Assembly (NCBI RefSeq): GCF_000299575.1
Contig: NZ_AMGO01000006.1
Location: forward strand, 62,001-126,000
Direction of reading: 5' to 3'
Length of the DNA: 64,000 nucleotides
Source: Oceaniovalibus guishaninsula JLT2003
GTDB lineage: Bacteria; Pseudomonadota; Alphaproteobacteria; Rhodobacterales; Rhodobacteraceae
This document shows, piece after piece, positions 54,818-63,929 of the stretch. Made by a program: the position numbers and the translations under genes. The notes beneath the pieces are model-generated. The model did no database searches. It saw nothing but the letters and a program-made list of their open reading frames with translations, and had not been told where the DNA came from. Positions within the stretch are counted from its first letter, which is position 1; each line of letters begins with the position of its first letter.

Positions 54818-57139
54818 GTGCCTTCATTTTCCCACACGCTCGAACAGGCGATCCACGCGGCGCTGGCACTGGCCAACGGCCGCCGGCACGAACTCGCCAC
54901 CCTCGAACACCTGCTTCTCGCCCTCACGGACGAACCCGACGCCGCCAAGGTGATGCAGGCCTGTTCGGTCGATCTGGCCGATCTGAAGCAGACGCTGACC
55001 GAATTCATCGACGACGACCTGTCCACCCTCGTGACCGAGATCGACGGATCCGAAGCCGTGCCGACCGCCGCGTTCCAACGCGTCATCCAGCGCGCCGCAA
55101 TCCATGTGCAATCGTCGGGCCGCAGCGAGGTGACGGGCGCCAACGTGCTGGTCGCGATCTTCGCGGAACGCGAAAGCAACGCTGCGTATTTCCTGCAAGA
55201 ACAGGACATGACCCGCTATGATGCGGTGAACTTCATCGCCCACGGCGTCGCCAAGGATGGCAGTCACGGGGAAAGCCGCCCGGTCACCGGCGCCCCCGAC
55301 AGCGACGAGGAGAACACGCAGGTGGAGGATGGCGAAGCCAAGGATTCCGCACTGGCGAAATACTGCGTCGATCTGAACGCGAAATCCGCCAAGGGCGATG
55401 TCGATCCGCTGATCGGGCGCGAACACGAGGTGGAACGCTGCGTGCAGGTTCTGTGCCGCAGGCGCAAGAACAACCCGCTGCTGGTGGGCGACCCCGGCGT
55501 CGGCAAGACCGCCATCGCCGAAGGGCTGGCGCGCAAGATCGTGCAGGGGGAAACCCCCGAGGTGCTGAGCAAGACGACGATCTACAGCCTCGACATGGGC
55601 GCGCTGCTGGCCGGCACCCGCTACCGCGGCGATTTCGAGGAACGTCTGAAGGCCGTCATGTCGGAAATGGAAGGCCATGCCGACGCGGTGCTGTTCATCG
55701 ACGAGATCCATACGGTGATCGGCGCCGGGGCGACTTCGGGGGGGGCGATGGATGCGTCCAACCTGCTCAAGCCCGCGCTTCAGGGCGGCAAGCTGCGCTG
55801 CATGGGCTCGACCACCTACAAGGAGTTTCGCCAGCACTTCGAGAAGGACCGCGCCCTGTCGCGCCGGTTCCAGAAGATCGACGTGAACGAACCCTCGGTC
55901 GAGGACAGCGTGAAGATCCTGCGCGGCCTCAAGCCCTATTTCGAGGAACATCACGACATCAAGTACACCGCCGATGCCATCCGCACCGCGGTCGAACTGA
56001 GCGCGCGCTACATCAATGACCGCAAGCTGCCCGACAAGGCCATCGACGTCATCGACGAGGCGGGCGCGGCCCAGCATCTGCTGGCCGAAAGCAAGCGGCG
56101 CAAGACCATCGGCATCAAGGAGATCGAGGCCGTCGTCGCCAAGATCGCCCGGATTCCGCCCAAGAACGTGTCCAAGGACGACGCGGAGGTGCTGAAGGAT
56201 CTCGAAAAGTCGCTGAAACGCGTGGTCTTCGGGCAGGATGCGGCGATCACCGCGCTGTCTTCCGCCATCAAGCTGGCCCGCGCTGGCCTGCGCGAACCCG
56301 AAAAGCCCATCGGCAACTATCTGTTCGCCGGTCCCACAGGCGTCGGCAAGACCGAGGTGGCCAAGCAGCTCGCCAGCGTTCTGGGGGTCGAGATGCTGCG
56401 CTTCGACATGTCGGAATACATGGAGAAGCACGCCGTCAGCCGCCTGATCGGCGCGCCGCCGGGATATGTCGGCTTCGACCAGGGCGGGATGCTGACCGAC
56501 GGCGTGGACCAGCATCCGCATTGCGTGCTGTTGCTGGACGAGATCGAGAAGGCGCATCCCGATGTCTTCAACATCCTGTTGCAGGTGATGGATCACGGCA
56601 AGCTGACCGACCATAACGGCCGCGCGGTGGATTTCCGTAACGTGATCCTGATCATGACCTCGAATGCCGGTGCGTCCGATATGGCGCGCGAAGCCATCGG
56701 GTTCGGCCGCGACAAGCGCGAGGGCGAGGATACCGCCGCCATCGAGCGCACCTTCACGCCCGAATTCCGCAACCGCCTGGATGCGGTGATAAGCTTCGGC
56801 GCGTTGCCGAAGGAGGTGATCATGCAGGTCGTCGAGAAGTTCGTGCTGCAACTGGAAGCGCAGTTGATGGATCGTAACGTCTCGATCGAGCTGACGGACG
56901 AGGCGGCGGCATGGCTGGCCGACAAGGGCTATGACGACAAGATGGGCGCGCGTCCGCTGGGCCGGGTGATCCAGGAACACATCAAGAAGCCGCTGGCCGA
57001 GGAATTGCTGTTCGGCCGGCTGACAAAGGGCGGCGTCGTCAAGGTGGGCGTGCGGGACGGGGCCATCGACCTGCGCTTCGACCCGCCCGAACAGCGGCGT
57101 CTGTCGTCGAAGAAACCGCCGCTTCTGACGGCGGACTGA
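54818..57139 (+). CDS. clpA: ATP-dependent Clp protease ATP-binding subunit ClpA
   Basis: A 773-residue AAA+ unfoldase that feeds proteins to ClpP. An N-terminal Clp-N domain (ELATLEHLLLALTDEPDA) is followed by two ATPase domains, the first with GDPGVGKTAIAEGLAR and the second with GPTGVGKTEVAKQL. IGAPPGYVGFDQGGMLTDGV (pore loop) and MEKHAVSRLIGAPPG are seen. The IGL-type ClpP-docking loop region lies within the second AAA domain. The start GTG 54818 with AGGAG at nine bases is chosen; an upstream ATG frame lacks conserved sequence. No clpS was seen in the short upstream space, although clpS-clpA is a common order. Confidence 0.95.
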   Translation: MPSFSHTLEQAIHAALALANGRRHELATLEHLLLALTDEPDAAKVMQACSVDLADLKQTLTEFIDDDLSTLVTEIDGSEAVPTAAFQRVIQRAAIHVQSSGRSEVTGANVLVAIFAERESNAAYFLQEQDMTRYDAVNFIAHGVAKDGSHGESRPVTGAPDSDEENTQVEDGEAKDSALAKYCVDLNAKSAKGDVDPLIGREHEVERCVQVLCRRRKNNPLLVGDPGVGKTAIAEGLARKIVQGETPEVLSKTTIYSLDMGALLAGTRYRGDFEERLKAVMSEMEGHADAVLFIDEIHTVIGAGATSGGAMDASNLLKPALQGGKLRCMGSTTYKEFRQHFEKDRALSRRFQKIDVNEPSVEDSVKILRGLKPYFEEHHDIKYTADAIRTAVELSARYINDRKLPDKAIDVIDEAGAAQHLLAESKRRKTIGIKEIEAVVAKIARIPPKNVSKDDAEVLKDLEKSLKRVVFGQDAAITALSSAIKLARAGLREPEKPIGNYLFAGPTGVGKTEVAKQLASVLGVEMLRFDMSEYMEKHAVSRLIGAPPGYVGFDQGGMLTDGVDQHPHCVLLLDEIEKAHPDVFNILLQVMDHGKLTDHNGRAVDFRNVILIMTSNAGASDMAREAIGFGRDKREGEDTAAIERTFTPEFRNRLDAVISFGALPKEVIMQVVEKFVLQLEAQLMDRNVSIELTDEAAAWLADKGYDDKMGARPLGRVIQEHIKKPLAEELLFGRLTKGGVVKVGVRDGAIDLRFDPPEQRRLSSKKPPLLTAD

Positions 57140-57163
57140 CACGTCGGAGCAATGCCCGGAATG

Positions 57164-57193
57164 GGGCGGATCGGGAAGCCGGTCCGCCCTTTT
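57164..57193 (+). terminator. intrinsic terminator after clpA
   Basis: GGGCGGA (57164-57170) pairs with TCCGCCC (57183-57189) followed by TTTT. It ends clpA and separates it from the convergent OmpA-like gene, whose stop lies 13 bases on. Confidence 0.78.
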
Positions 57194-57205
57194 CGTTTCG
57201 GGCCG

Positions 57206-59371
57206 CTATCGTTCGGTCAGCTTCAACTCGATCCGCCGGTTGCGGGCGCGCGCTGCGGGCGTGGCGGCCGGATCGACAGGGCGGTATTCGCCGAAACCCG
57301 TGGGCGCCAGACGCCGAGCAGGAAAATTTAGCTCGTCGCTCATATAGCGGACGACGGACAGGGCGCGCGCCTGGCTCAGTTCCCAATTGTCGGCAAAGGC
57401 GCCGGTGCCTGACAGCGACACGTCGTCGGTATGGCCGTCCACGCGGATCACCCAGTCGATATTGTCGGGGATGTCGGCGGCGACCTCGCCCAGCAGCGAC
57501 GCCACGCGCGCGATCTGCGCCTTGCCGGCTTCGGACAGGTCGGCCGACCCGCTGGGAAACAGCACTTCGGACGAAAAGACGAAGCGGTCGCCGACCACCT
57601 GCACGCCTTCGCGGTCGCCCAGAACGTCGCGCAGACGCCCGAAGAATTCGGACTGATACCGTTCCAGCCGTTCGCGTTCGGATTGCTCCAGAAGCAGCTT
57701 CTGCGCCAGGGCGGTGTTCAGCCGCGCGCCGAGATTCTCGACCTGCGCCAGCGGCGTGTCGCCTTCCGCATCCGCCAGGTCCAGTGCCTGGGCCAACCCC
57801 GCAAGCTGATCGCGCAGGGCGGCCACCTGACGGTTCAGCGCCTCGATCTGCCGTTGCGCCCGTTCGGATGCGGTATCGCGCTCGGCCAGTTCGGATTGCG
57901 CGGCCGCCAGAAGCGCCGCCTGCACATCGGCTTCGCTCAGGCGGTCCTCGACGGCGACGCGGGCGGCCAGCACGTCCTGCAATCGGCGGCGCAGATCGGC
58001 GGTCTCGCTCTCCCGCTCGGCCAGGGCGGCTTCCAGCGCCGCTTCGGACCGGACGAGATCGGCGCGCTCGGACGTGCGCGCTTCCAGCGCCGCGGTCAGT
58101 GTCGCGGCGGAATCCCGCAGTTGGGCGGTTTCCAACAGGGCGGCGGTCAGGCGCGCGGTCAGGTCGGCCCCTTCGGCACGAACGCGCTCCAGCTCCTCCT
58201 CACGGGCGTCCTGTGCCAGCAAGGCGGCGGCAAGGCGTTCGTTCAGCGCATCGCGGTCGGCTTCGGCCAGCGCCGTGGCCTCGACCGCCCTGTCCCGATT
58301 TAGCAGCGCCTGCGCCAGGCGCCGGTTCAGGGCGTCCCTGTCCGTCTCGGCGGCTGTCAGTGCCTCCTCCAGCGCGTCGCGGTCCAGAAGGGCGGCGGCG
58401 AGGCGCGTGTCCAGATCGTCGGCGCGCGCGCCCGCAGCGGTCAGCCGGTCCTCGGCCGCTTTCAGCTCCGCCTCGGTCCGGTCCTGCGCCAGCAGGGCGG
58501 CGGCCAGGCGGGAATTGACGCGCGCACGGTCCTCGCCCGCATCGTCGAGCGATTGACGCAAACTTTGCGCCTCCTGCGCGGATCGCTCGCCCGCCAGCAA
58601 CGCCTGCGCCAGCCGCGCGTCCAGATCGTCGCGCACATCCTCGGTCGCGGCCAGAAGGGTCAGCACGCGCTCGGCCTCCTTGCGCTGTTCCTCGAGCGCC
58701 AGGGAAAGCGCGGTCAATTCGGCTTCGGACTCTCTCAGGCGGTCGCGCAGGGCTTGGGCGGCGGCGGCATCGGTCAGACGCGCGGCTTCGGCTTCGTCCA
58801 GCGCTTCGGCCAGAGAGGCCGCGCGGTCGGCGTCGGCGCGCAATTCCGCCGTCAGCGCCTCGAGCGCCTCGCGGCGGGCGGCGGCAAGGCGCGCCGCTTC
58901 GGCCTGGGCGTCGATTTCGTCGCGGGCGCGGGCCAGCGCGAGATCCAGCGCCTCCTTCTCGGTCAGCACCGCATCGCGGGCGGCTTCGGCTCCGGCGAGG
59001 TCGGTGCGGGCAGCGTCGCGTTGGGCAATCAGGCTGGCGACCTGTTCCTCGAACGACGCGATGGCGGCGGCCTGATCGGAAGCCCGGACGCGCAGGGACG
59101 CGACCAGGTCGGCCTGCTCGTCCCGTTCGGCGACCAGCGCCGCACTGCGGTCGCGTTCCAGCCCCAGCAGCCGGTTGAGCCCCGCCAGTTCCGCCGTGAG
59201 GGAGGCGAGTTGCGTTTCCTGCCCCGAAATCTGTTCGCGCAGCACGAACTGCACCACCATGAAGATGGTCAGGACGAACATGATGACCAGCAGCAGTGCG
59301 GTCATGGCATCGACGAAACCCGGCCAGATGCTGGACGACATGGCCCGGCTGGATCGTCGGGACAGGGCCAT
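57206..59371 (-). CDS. OmpA-domain membrane protein with very long coiled coil (MotB/ZorB-like position)
   Basis: A 721-residue protein. Residues about 20-45 (ALLLVIMFVLTIFMVVQFVL) form one transmembrane helix preceded by the PGFVDAMTALLL motif of MotB-type stators (Asp in the membrane is the expected proton site). Residues about 50-555 are an almost continuous Ala/Leu/Glu/Arg coiled coil containing a heptad-phased repeat (LxxRLAxALLxxDR every 28 or 35 residues). A C-terminal OmpA-like peptidoglycan-binding domain follows (VDGHTDDV, NWELSQARALSVV, GFGEYRPVD, RNRRIELKL). It starts one base after the MotA/ExbB-like gene. The function of this pair is unknown. Confidence 0.88.
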   Translation of the reverse strand: MALSRRSSRAMSSSIWPGFVDAMTALLLVIMFVLTIFMVVQFVLREQISGQETQLASLTAELAGLNRLLGLERDRSAALVAERDEQADLVASLRVRASDQAAAIASFEEQVASLIAQRDAARTDLAGAEAARDAVLTEKEALDLALARARDEIDAQAEAARLAAARREALEALTAELRADADRAASLAEALDEAEAARLTDAAAAQALRDRLRESEAELTALSLALEEQRKEAERVLTLLAATEDVRDDLDARLAQALLAGERSAQEAQSLRQSLDDAGEDRARVNSRLAAALLAQDRTEAELKAAEDRLTAAGARADDLDTRLAAALLDRDALEEALTAAETDRDALNRRLAQALLNRDRAVEATALAEADRDALNERLAAALLAQDAREEELERVRAEGADLTARLTAALLETAQLRDSAATLTAALEARTSERADLVRSEAALEAALAERESETADLRRRLQDVLAARVAVEDRLSEADVQAALLAAAQSELAERDTASERAQRQIEALNRQVAALRDQLAGLAQALDLADAEGDTPLAQVENLGARLNTALAQKLLLEQSERERLERYQSEFFGRLRDVLGDREGVQVVGDRFVFSSEVLFPSGSADLSEAGKAQIARVASLLGEVAADIPDNIDWVIRVDGHTDDVSLSGTGAFADNWELSQARALSVVRYMSDELNFPARRLAPTGFGEYRPVDPAATPAARARNRRIELKLTER

Positions 59372-59372
59372 G

Positions 59373-60566
59373 TCAGCCCGCCTGTTTGTCGGCGATCGCA
59401 CCGCCGCGTTGCGCGCGGATCAGGCTGCGCGCCATCTGGCGCAGTTCCTGCCGCAATTCGGCGGTGGTTTCCTGCCGCCCGGCCGCGATCTCCTCAAGCA
59501 GGCGCAGCAGCTGCACGTCGATGGACCGCAGCCGCATCCGGCTTTCGGCGTCGATGGTCCCTGCCCCGGTCTTCTGCGCGGCCTGAAGGATGTCGGCCAG
59601 CCGGTCCTGCCCGTCGGCGACCCGCGCCAATGCCGAATTGACCGATCCTTCCTCGTCCATGCGGTCGGTCATGCGGTCGATGCTGGCCACCAGATCGCCC
59701 ATGCGGTCGTCGGTGCGCGCGCGCGAGGCGTCGGACGCGGCCACGATGTCGCGCAGCCGGTCCACCTGATCGGCCATGTGTTCCATCATCGCCGCCGCGA
59801 CCGCCTGATCGCCGCCTTCCGCGCCTTCGGCCGCGAACCCGACCCGCGTGATCGAGGACAGCCATTCTTCCAGTTCGCGATAGAAACGGTTCTGCGCATG
59901 GCTGGCGAAAAGCTCCAGCAGGCCGACGACCAGCGATCCGGCAAGCCCCAGCAGCGAGGACGAGAACGCCACGCCCATCCCGCCAAGCTGGGATTCCAGC
60001 CCCTCCATCAGCCGGCCAAAAACCTGCATCCCGTCCTCGTTCGCGGACGGCGCCAGCGAACGGATGGTATCGACGATGGCCGGGACGGTGGTGGCAAGGC
60101 CGATGAACGTGCCCAGAAGACCCAGATAGATCAGCAGGTTGACGATATAGCGCGTGATGTCGCGCGCCTCGTCGATCCGCGTCGCCACCGAATCGAGGAT
60201 CGACCGGGACGAGGTCGCGCCGATCTGCATCCGTTGGCCCCGGCTGCGCAGAAGGGCGGCCAGGGGCGCCAGAAGACGGGGCGCGCGGGTGAATTCGTGG
60301 CCCGGATTCTGCGCTGCGAACCCCTCGATCCAGTGGACCGATTGGATCAGTTGCCAGCCCTGCCAGAAACAGGCCAGAATGCCGATCACGAAGACCAGCC
60401 CGATAAACCCGTTCAGCAGCGGGTTGGCCAGAAAGACGGGGGCGACGCGCGGAAACACCGCCCAGGCCCCGATGGCCGTCAGCACCAGCACGGCGACCAT
60501 CAGAACGATCTGGCGAACGGGCTGGGAAAAGATCGGGACGGCGTCGCGCCGGGTCCGGTCGATCAT
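59373..60566 (-). CDS. MotA/TolQ/ExbB-family proton-channel-like protein
   Basis: A 397-residue inner-membrane protein. Helices occur at about residues 18-38, 47-68, 140-165 and 185-215; ILDSVATRIDEARDITRYIVNLLIYLGLLGTFIGL in parts and GGMGVAFSSSLLGLAGSLVVGLLE are the TolQ/MotA pore elements (Thr and Gly-rich). A C-terminal cytoplasmic helical tail of about 150 residues ends QELRQMARSLIRAQR. It should form a pentameric stator around a dimer of the downstream OmpA-like protein, powered by proton flow. Not flagellar, as no flagellar genes are near. Confidence 0.88.
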   Translation of the reverse strand: MIDRTRRDAVPIFSQPVRQIVLMVAVLVLTAIGAWAVFPRVAPVFLANPLLNGFIGLVFVIGILACFWQGWQLIQSVHWIEGFAAQNPGHEFTRAPRLLAPLAALLRSRGQRMQIGATSSRSILDSVATRIDEARDITRYIVNLLIYLGLLGTFIGLATTVPAIVDTIRSLAPSANEDGMQVFGRLMEGLESQLGGMGVAFSSSLLGLAGSLVVGLLELFASHAQNRFYRELEEWLSSITRVGFAAEGAEGGDQAVAAAMMEHMADQVDRLRDIVAASDASRARTDDRMGDLVASIDRMTDRMDEEGSVNSALARVADGQDRLADILQAAQKTGAGTIDAESRMRLRSIDVQLLRLLEEIAAGRQETTAELRQELRQMARSLIRAQRGGAIADKQAG

Positions 60567-60630
60567 CGGGTCATCCTGCCAGCCTTGTCGCGCGTCAGCC
60601 TAGCGGACGCGCCGCGCGGATCCAACGGGG

Positions 60631-61176
60631 TCACGCCGGCAATCCCCGGATGTGGCGCACCCGCATCGCCAGCCATTGCAGGTCGGGGTCGTGGATGCCC
60701 AGTTCGGCCAGGTGCGCGGTCGTGTTGAATAGATATTCGCTGTTGGGGCCCCGTCCGCCCACCGATCTGGCGATGATCTGGGCCTGTTCCTCAAGCTCCA
60801 GCTTGCCGGTATACTGGACGTGATTGCGGTCCACCACATAGGCCACGGCCGTCACCCGCCGTCCGTCGCCCAGGGCGAGCGTCACCTGCCGTTCGAGGTA
60901 GGCCGACGATACCAGTTCGCGCGCGCGTAGCATCGCCAGCGTCGCCGCCTCGGTTCCGCGTCTGGCGCGCAGGGCGAGGCCGGTGCAAAGCGTGCCGTCC
61001 GTCCGGTCGAGCGCCAGCACCAGCCCCGGCGCGGCTTCGGTCCCGCGATGATGCACCGACCGCATGCAGAACGTGCGGTCGTATCCCGGCAGCGCGGCGA
61101 TAACCCGTTCGGCCACGTCGAATTCGGGGTTCCAGATCAGCGATCCGTATCCGAACACCCACAAGTCTGCCTTCAT
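60631..61176 (-). CDS. chaC: gamma-glutamylcyclotransferase (ChaC-type)
   Basis: A 181-residue enzyme that cleaves glutathione to 5-oxoproline and Cys-Gly. VFGYGSLIWNPEFDVAERV carries the nucleotide-like YGSLIW motif, and SSAYLERQVTLALGDGRRV then VAYVVDRNHVQYTGKL follow; the catalytic glutamate of the family is in LELEEQAQIIARS. It is monocistronic with a divergent DUF2125 gene 76 bases away. In this context it balances glutathione, complementary to gloB nearby. Confidence 0.9.
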   Translation of the reverse strand: MKADLWVFGYGSLIWNPEFDVAERVIAALPGYDRTFCMRSVHHRGTEAAPGLVLALDRTDGTLCTGLALRARRGTEAATLAMLRARELVSSAYLERQVTLALGDGRRVTAVAYVVDRNHVQYTGKLELEEQAQIIARSVGGRGPNSEYLFNTTAHLAELGIHDPDLQWLAMRVRHIRGLPA

Positions 61177-61252
61177 CGCGCGCTGGCCCTTCCCTGACCG
61201 GCCCTATAGACACCAAGCCGGGCTGCGGGAAAAGCCCGTGCCGGGGGACGCG

Positions 61253-62251
61253 ATGCGCATATTGTTCGGTCTGATCGTCGTCGCCGCGCTGACGTGGTCG
61301 GGATTGTGGGTCATGGGCGCGCGGCTGGCGAAAGAGCGGCTGGTCGGCTGGTTCGCGGAGCAGCAGGACCAGGGCCGGGTCGCGCGGAACGACGGCATCG
61401 CCGTGCGCGGCTTTCCCAACCGGCTGGACGCGACGGTGACGGCGCCCGAACTGGCCGATCCGGCGACGGGCTGGGGCTGGTCCGCGCCCTTCGTGCAGAT
61501 CATGACGCTCAGCTATCGGCCCAACCACGTCATCGTCGCCCTGCCCGACCGACAGAATGTCGGCACGCCGCTCGGGGATGTGGATGTCGCCAGCGAACGG
61601 CTGCGCGCATCGGCCGTGTTCGATCTGGCCCCCGGCTTCCCGCTGGATCGCGCGACGCTTGTGGGAAGCGATGTGGCACTGACGCTGGATGCAACCAGCG
61701 TCGCGATGGCCGAAATGCGGCTGGCGGTCGATCATCTGCCCGATCCCGGCGGCAGCGGCGCCTATCGGGTCGGCGCGGACCTGACGCAAGTGACGTCGCG
61801 ATCCGGCCTCGACCTGCCGTCGATCGACGAGGTGCGTCTGGATGCGACACTTATCTACGACACCCGCTGGCAAAGCCGGGGGACGACCGAACGGCCCCGC
61901 CTGACCCGGATCGAGATTTCCGATGCCGGTGCCCTGTGGGCCGATGCAGAGATCGGCGCCGAGGGCACGCTGGACATCGGCCCCGATGGCAGGCCGGTCG
62001 GACAGATCGACCTGCGCGTCGAAAACTGGCGCATGCTGCTAAACATGGCCGAAGTCGCGGGTCTGACCCCTGCCGCCACGCGCGCCCGGACGGAACAGGC
62101 GCTGGGATTCGTCGAGATGCTGTCGGGCACCGAAGGGGTCATTGAAGTGCCGCTGATATTCGAGGACGGACGGATCATGGCCGGCCCCATGACCATCGGC
62201 CCGGCCCCGCGGCTGGAACGACCGCTGGACACCGCCCAGCCCGTCAGGTGA
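61253..62251 (+). CDS. DUF2125-family membrane-anchored periplasmic protein
   Basis: A 332-residue protein of unknown function. Residues 1-20 are an uncleaved anchor (MRILFGLIVVAALTWSGLWV) followed by a large beta-rich periplasmic region. IAVRGFPNRLDATVTAPEL, GWSAPFVQIMTLSYRPNHVIVALPD (in parts) and VALTLDATSVAMAEM are the conserved core of DUF2125 proteins. Found throughout Rhodobacteraceae. It ends eight bases into the convergent nadK gene. The start 61253 is chosen because the hydrophobic segment follows directly. Confidence 0.85.
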   Translation: MRILFGLIVVAALTWSGLWVMGARLAKERLVGWFAEQQDQGRVARNDGIAVRGFPNRLDATVTAPELADPATGWGWSAPFVQIMTLSYRPNHVIVALPDRQNVGTPLGDVDVASERLRASAVFDLAPGFPLDRATLVGSDVALTLDATSVAMAEMRLAVDHLPDPGGSGAYRVGADLTQVTSRSGLDLPSIDEVRLDATLIYDTRWQSRGTTERPRLTRIEISDAGALWADAEIGAEGTLDIGPDGRPVGQIDLRVENWRMLLNMAEVAGLTPAATRARTEQALGFVEMLSGTEGVIEVPLIFEDGRIMAGPMTIGPAPRLERPLDTAQPVR

Positions 62252-63005
62252 ACTGTTCGCGCATCAGGCGTTCTTCCAACCCGTGCCCCGGATCGAACAG
62301 GATGCGATGGGAAACCGCGGGTTCGGTGCGGATTTCCACCCACAGCACGTCGCGCACCGACCGCCCGTCGGCGTCGGCCATGATCGGGCGCTTGTCGGGG
62401 TCGAGAACGTCGAGCCGCACCATCGCCGCCTTGGGCAGCAGCGCGCCGCGCCACCGTCGCGGACGGAACGCGGCCATCGGCGTCAGCGCCAGAACGTCGG
62501 CCCCGATGGGCAGGATCGGCCCGTGGGCGGAATAGTTGTAGGCGGTCGAACCGGCCGGGGTGCTGACCAGGACGCCGTCGCAGACCAGCTCCTCCATCCG
62601 GGTCTTGCCGTTGACGCCGATCCGCAGCCGCGCCGCCTGCGGACCGGCCCGCAGCAGCGAAACCTCGTTTATCGCCAAGGCCCTGGCGATCCGGCCGCCC
62701 TGCGTCATCGCCGACATGGCGAGGGGATTGATCACCTCCTCCTCGGCGGCGGCCAGGCGGGCGGGCAGATCGGCTTCGGCGAAATCGTTCATCAGGAAGC
62801 CGATCGTGCCGCAATTCATCCCGTAGACCGGCACGTCCAGATGCGTCGTGTCGTGCATGACGCGCAGCATGTGGCCGTCGCCACCCAACGCGACGACGAC
62901 ATCCGCTTCGGCGGGCGCCACGGTGCCATAGCGGTCGACAAGGGCGGACAGGGCCGTTTGCGCCACATCGGCCGTGCTTGCCTGGAACGCTATTCTGACG
63001 GGCAT
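62244..63005 (-). CDS. nadK: NAD kinase
   Basis: A 253-residue ATP-NAD kinase producing NADP. VVVALGGDGHMLRVMHD holds the GGDG motif; YGMNCGTIGFLMNDF and DGVLVSTPAGSTAYNYSAHGPIL are diagnostic, and AINEVSLLRA the NE motif. The start at 63005 is a canonical MPVRIAFQAS. Convergent with DUF2125; divergent from the hydrolase gene at 63105. Confidence 0.95.
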   Translation of the reverse strand: MPVRIAFQASTADVAQTALSALVDRYGTVAPAEADVVVALGGDGHMLRVMHDTTHLDVPVYGMNCGTIGFLMNDFAEADLPARLAAAEEEVINPLAMSAMTQGGRIARALAINEVSLLRAGPQAARLRIGVNGKTRMEELVCDGVLVSTPAGSTAYNYSAHGPILPIGADVLALTPMAAFRPRRWRGALLPKAAMVRLDVLDPDKRPIMADADGRSVRDVLWVEIRTEPAVSHRILFDPGHGLEERLMREQFT

Positions 63006-63104
63006 GGCGGTCTCCGGTCCGGTCGATCCCAGCCTTGACGCCCCCCCGGCGACAAGACAAGTCACCCGAAACACTTCCTGCCCTTTCCTGCCAAGGAGAC
63101 GACC

Positions 63105-63869
63105 ATGATCGACCTTGCCCGCACCGCGCATGACAGCGACGGCACCGCGCCGCCGCTGCTGATCGCGCATGGCCTGTTCGGGTCGGCGCGCAACTGGGGT
63201 GTGATCGCGCGGCGATTGTCGGATCGGGGGCCGGTCGTCGCCGTGGACATGCGCAATCACGGGCGATCAGACTGGTCGGACGATCATTCCTATGCGGCGA
63301 TGGCCGGGGATCTGGCGCGGGTCGCGGCGGATATGGGCGCGCCTGTCGATGTTCTGGGGCATTCGATGGGCGGCAAGGCGGCGATGATGCTGGCGCTGCG
63401 GCTTCCCGATCTGGTGCGCCGGCTGGTCGTGGCGGATATCGCGCCGGTGGCCTATGACCACAGCAAGATTCACCTGATCGACGCGATGCAGGGGCTGGAT
63501 CTGTCGAAGATCGAGACGCGCCGCGACGCCGACGAGCAGTTGCGTATAACCGTCGACAGCGACGACGTACGGGCTTTTCTGCTGCAAAGTCTGGATGTTG
63601 CGGATCGGTGCTGGCATCTGAACCTGGACGTTCTGCGAAACGCGATGGAGCGGATCACCGGCTGGCCCGACCCCGAGGGACGGTTCGACGGACCGGTCCT
63701 GTTCCTGTCGGGGGCCGATAGCGACTATGTCGGGGACGCGCATCGTCCGGCCATCGACGCGCTGTTTTCCAAGGCGCGGTTCGCGCGGCTGGCGGGGGCG
63801 GGGCATTGGCTGCACGCGCAGAAGCCGCGCGAATTCGAGGCGGCGGTTCGGGCGTTTCTGGATGGCTGA
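63105..63869 (+). CDS. alpha/beta-hydrolase fold esterase (YbfF-like)
   Basis: A 254-residue hydrolase. PLLIAHGLFGSARNWGVIAR (oxyanion region), the nucleophile elbow LGHSMGGKAAMML, and the His in AGHWLHAQKPREFE form the catalytic triad with an Asp in the region LSGADSDYV. RNHGRSDWS is also conserved in YbfF and related acyl-CoA esterases. The start has AAGGAG seven bases upstream. Substrate unknown. Confidence 0.9.
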   Translation: MIDLARTAHDSDGTAPPLLIAHGLFGSARNWGVIARRLSDRGPVVAVDMRNHGRSDWSDDHSYAAMAGDLARVAADMGAPVDVLGHSMGGKAAMMLALRLPDLVRRLVVADIAPVAYDHSKIHLIDAMQGLDLSKIETRRDADEQLRITVDSDDVRAFLLQSLDVADRCWHLNLDVLRNAMERITGWPDPEGRFDGPVLFLSGADSDYVGDAHRPAIDALFSKARFARLAGAGHWLHAQKPREFEAAVRAFLDG

Positions 63870-63929
63870 GCAGGGAACCGGACGGCCGCACGGACGCTTG
63901 GGGATTGCATGAAACCGTTAGGAAACAAC

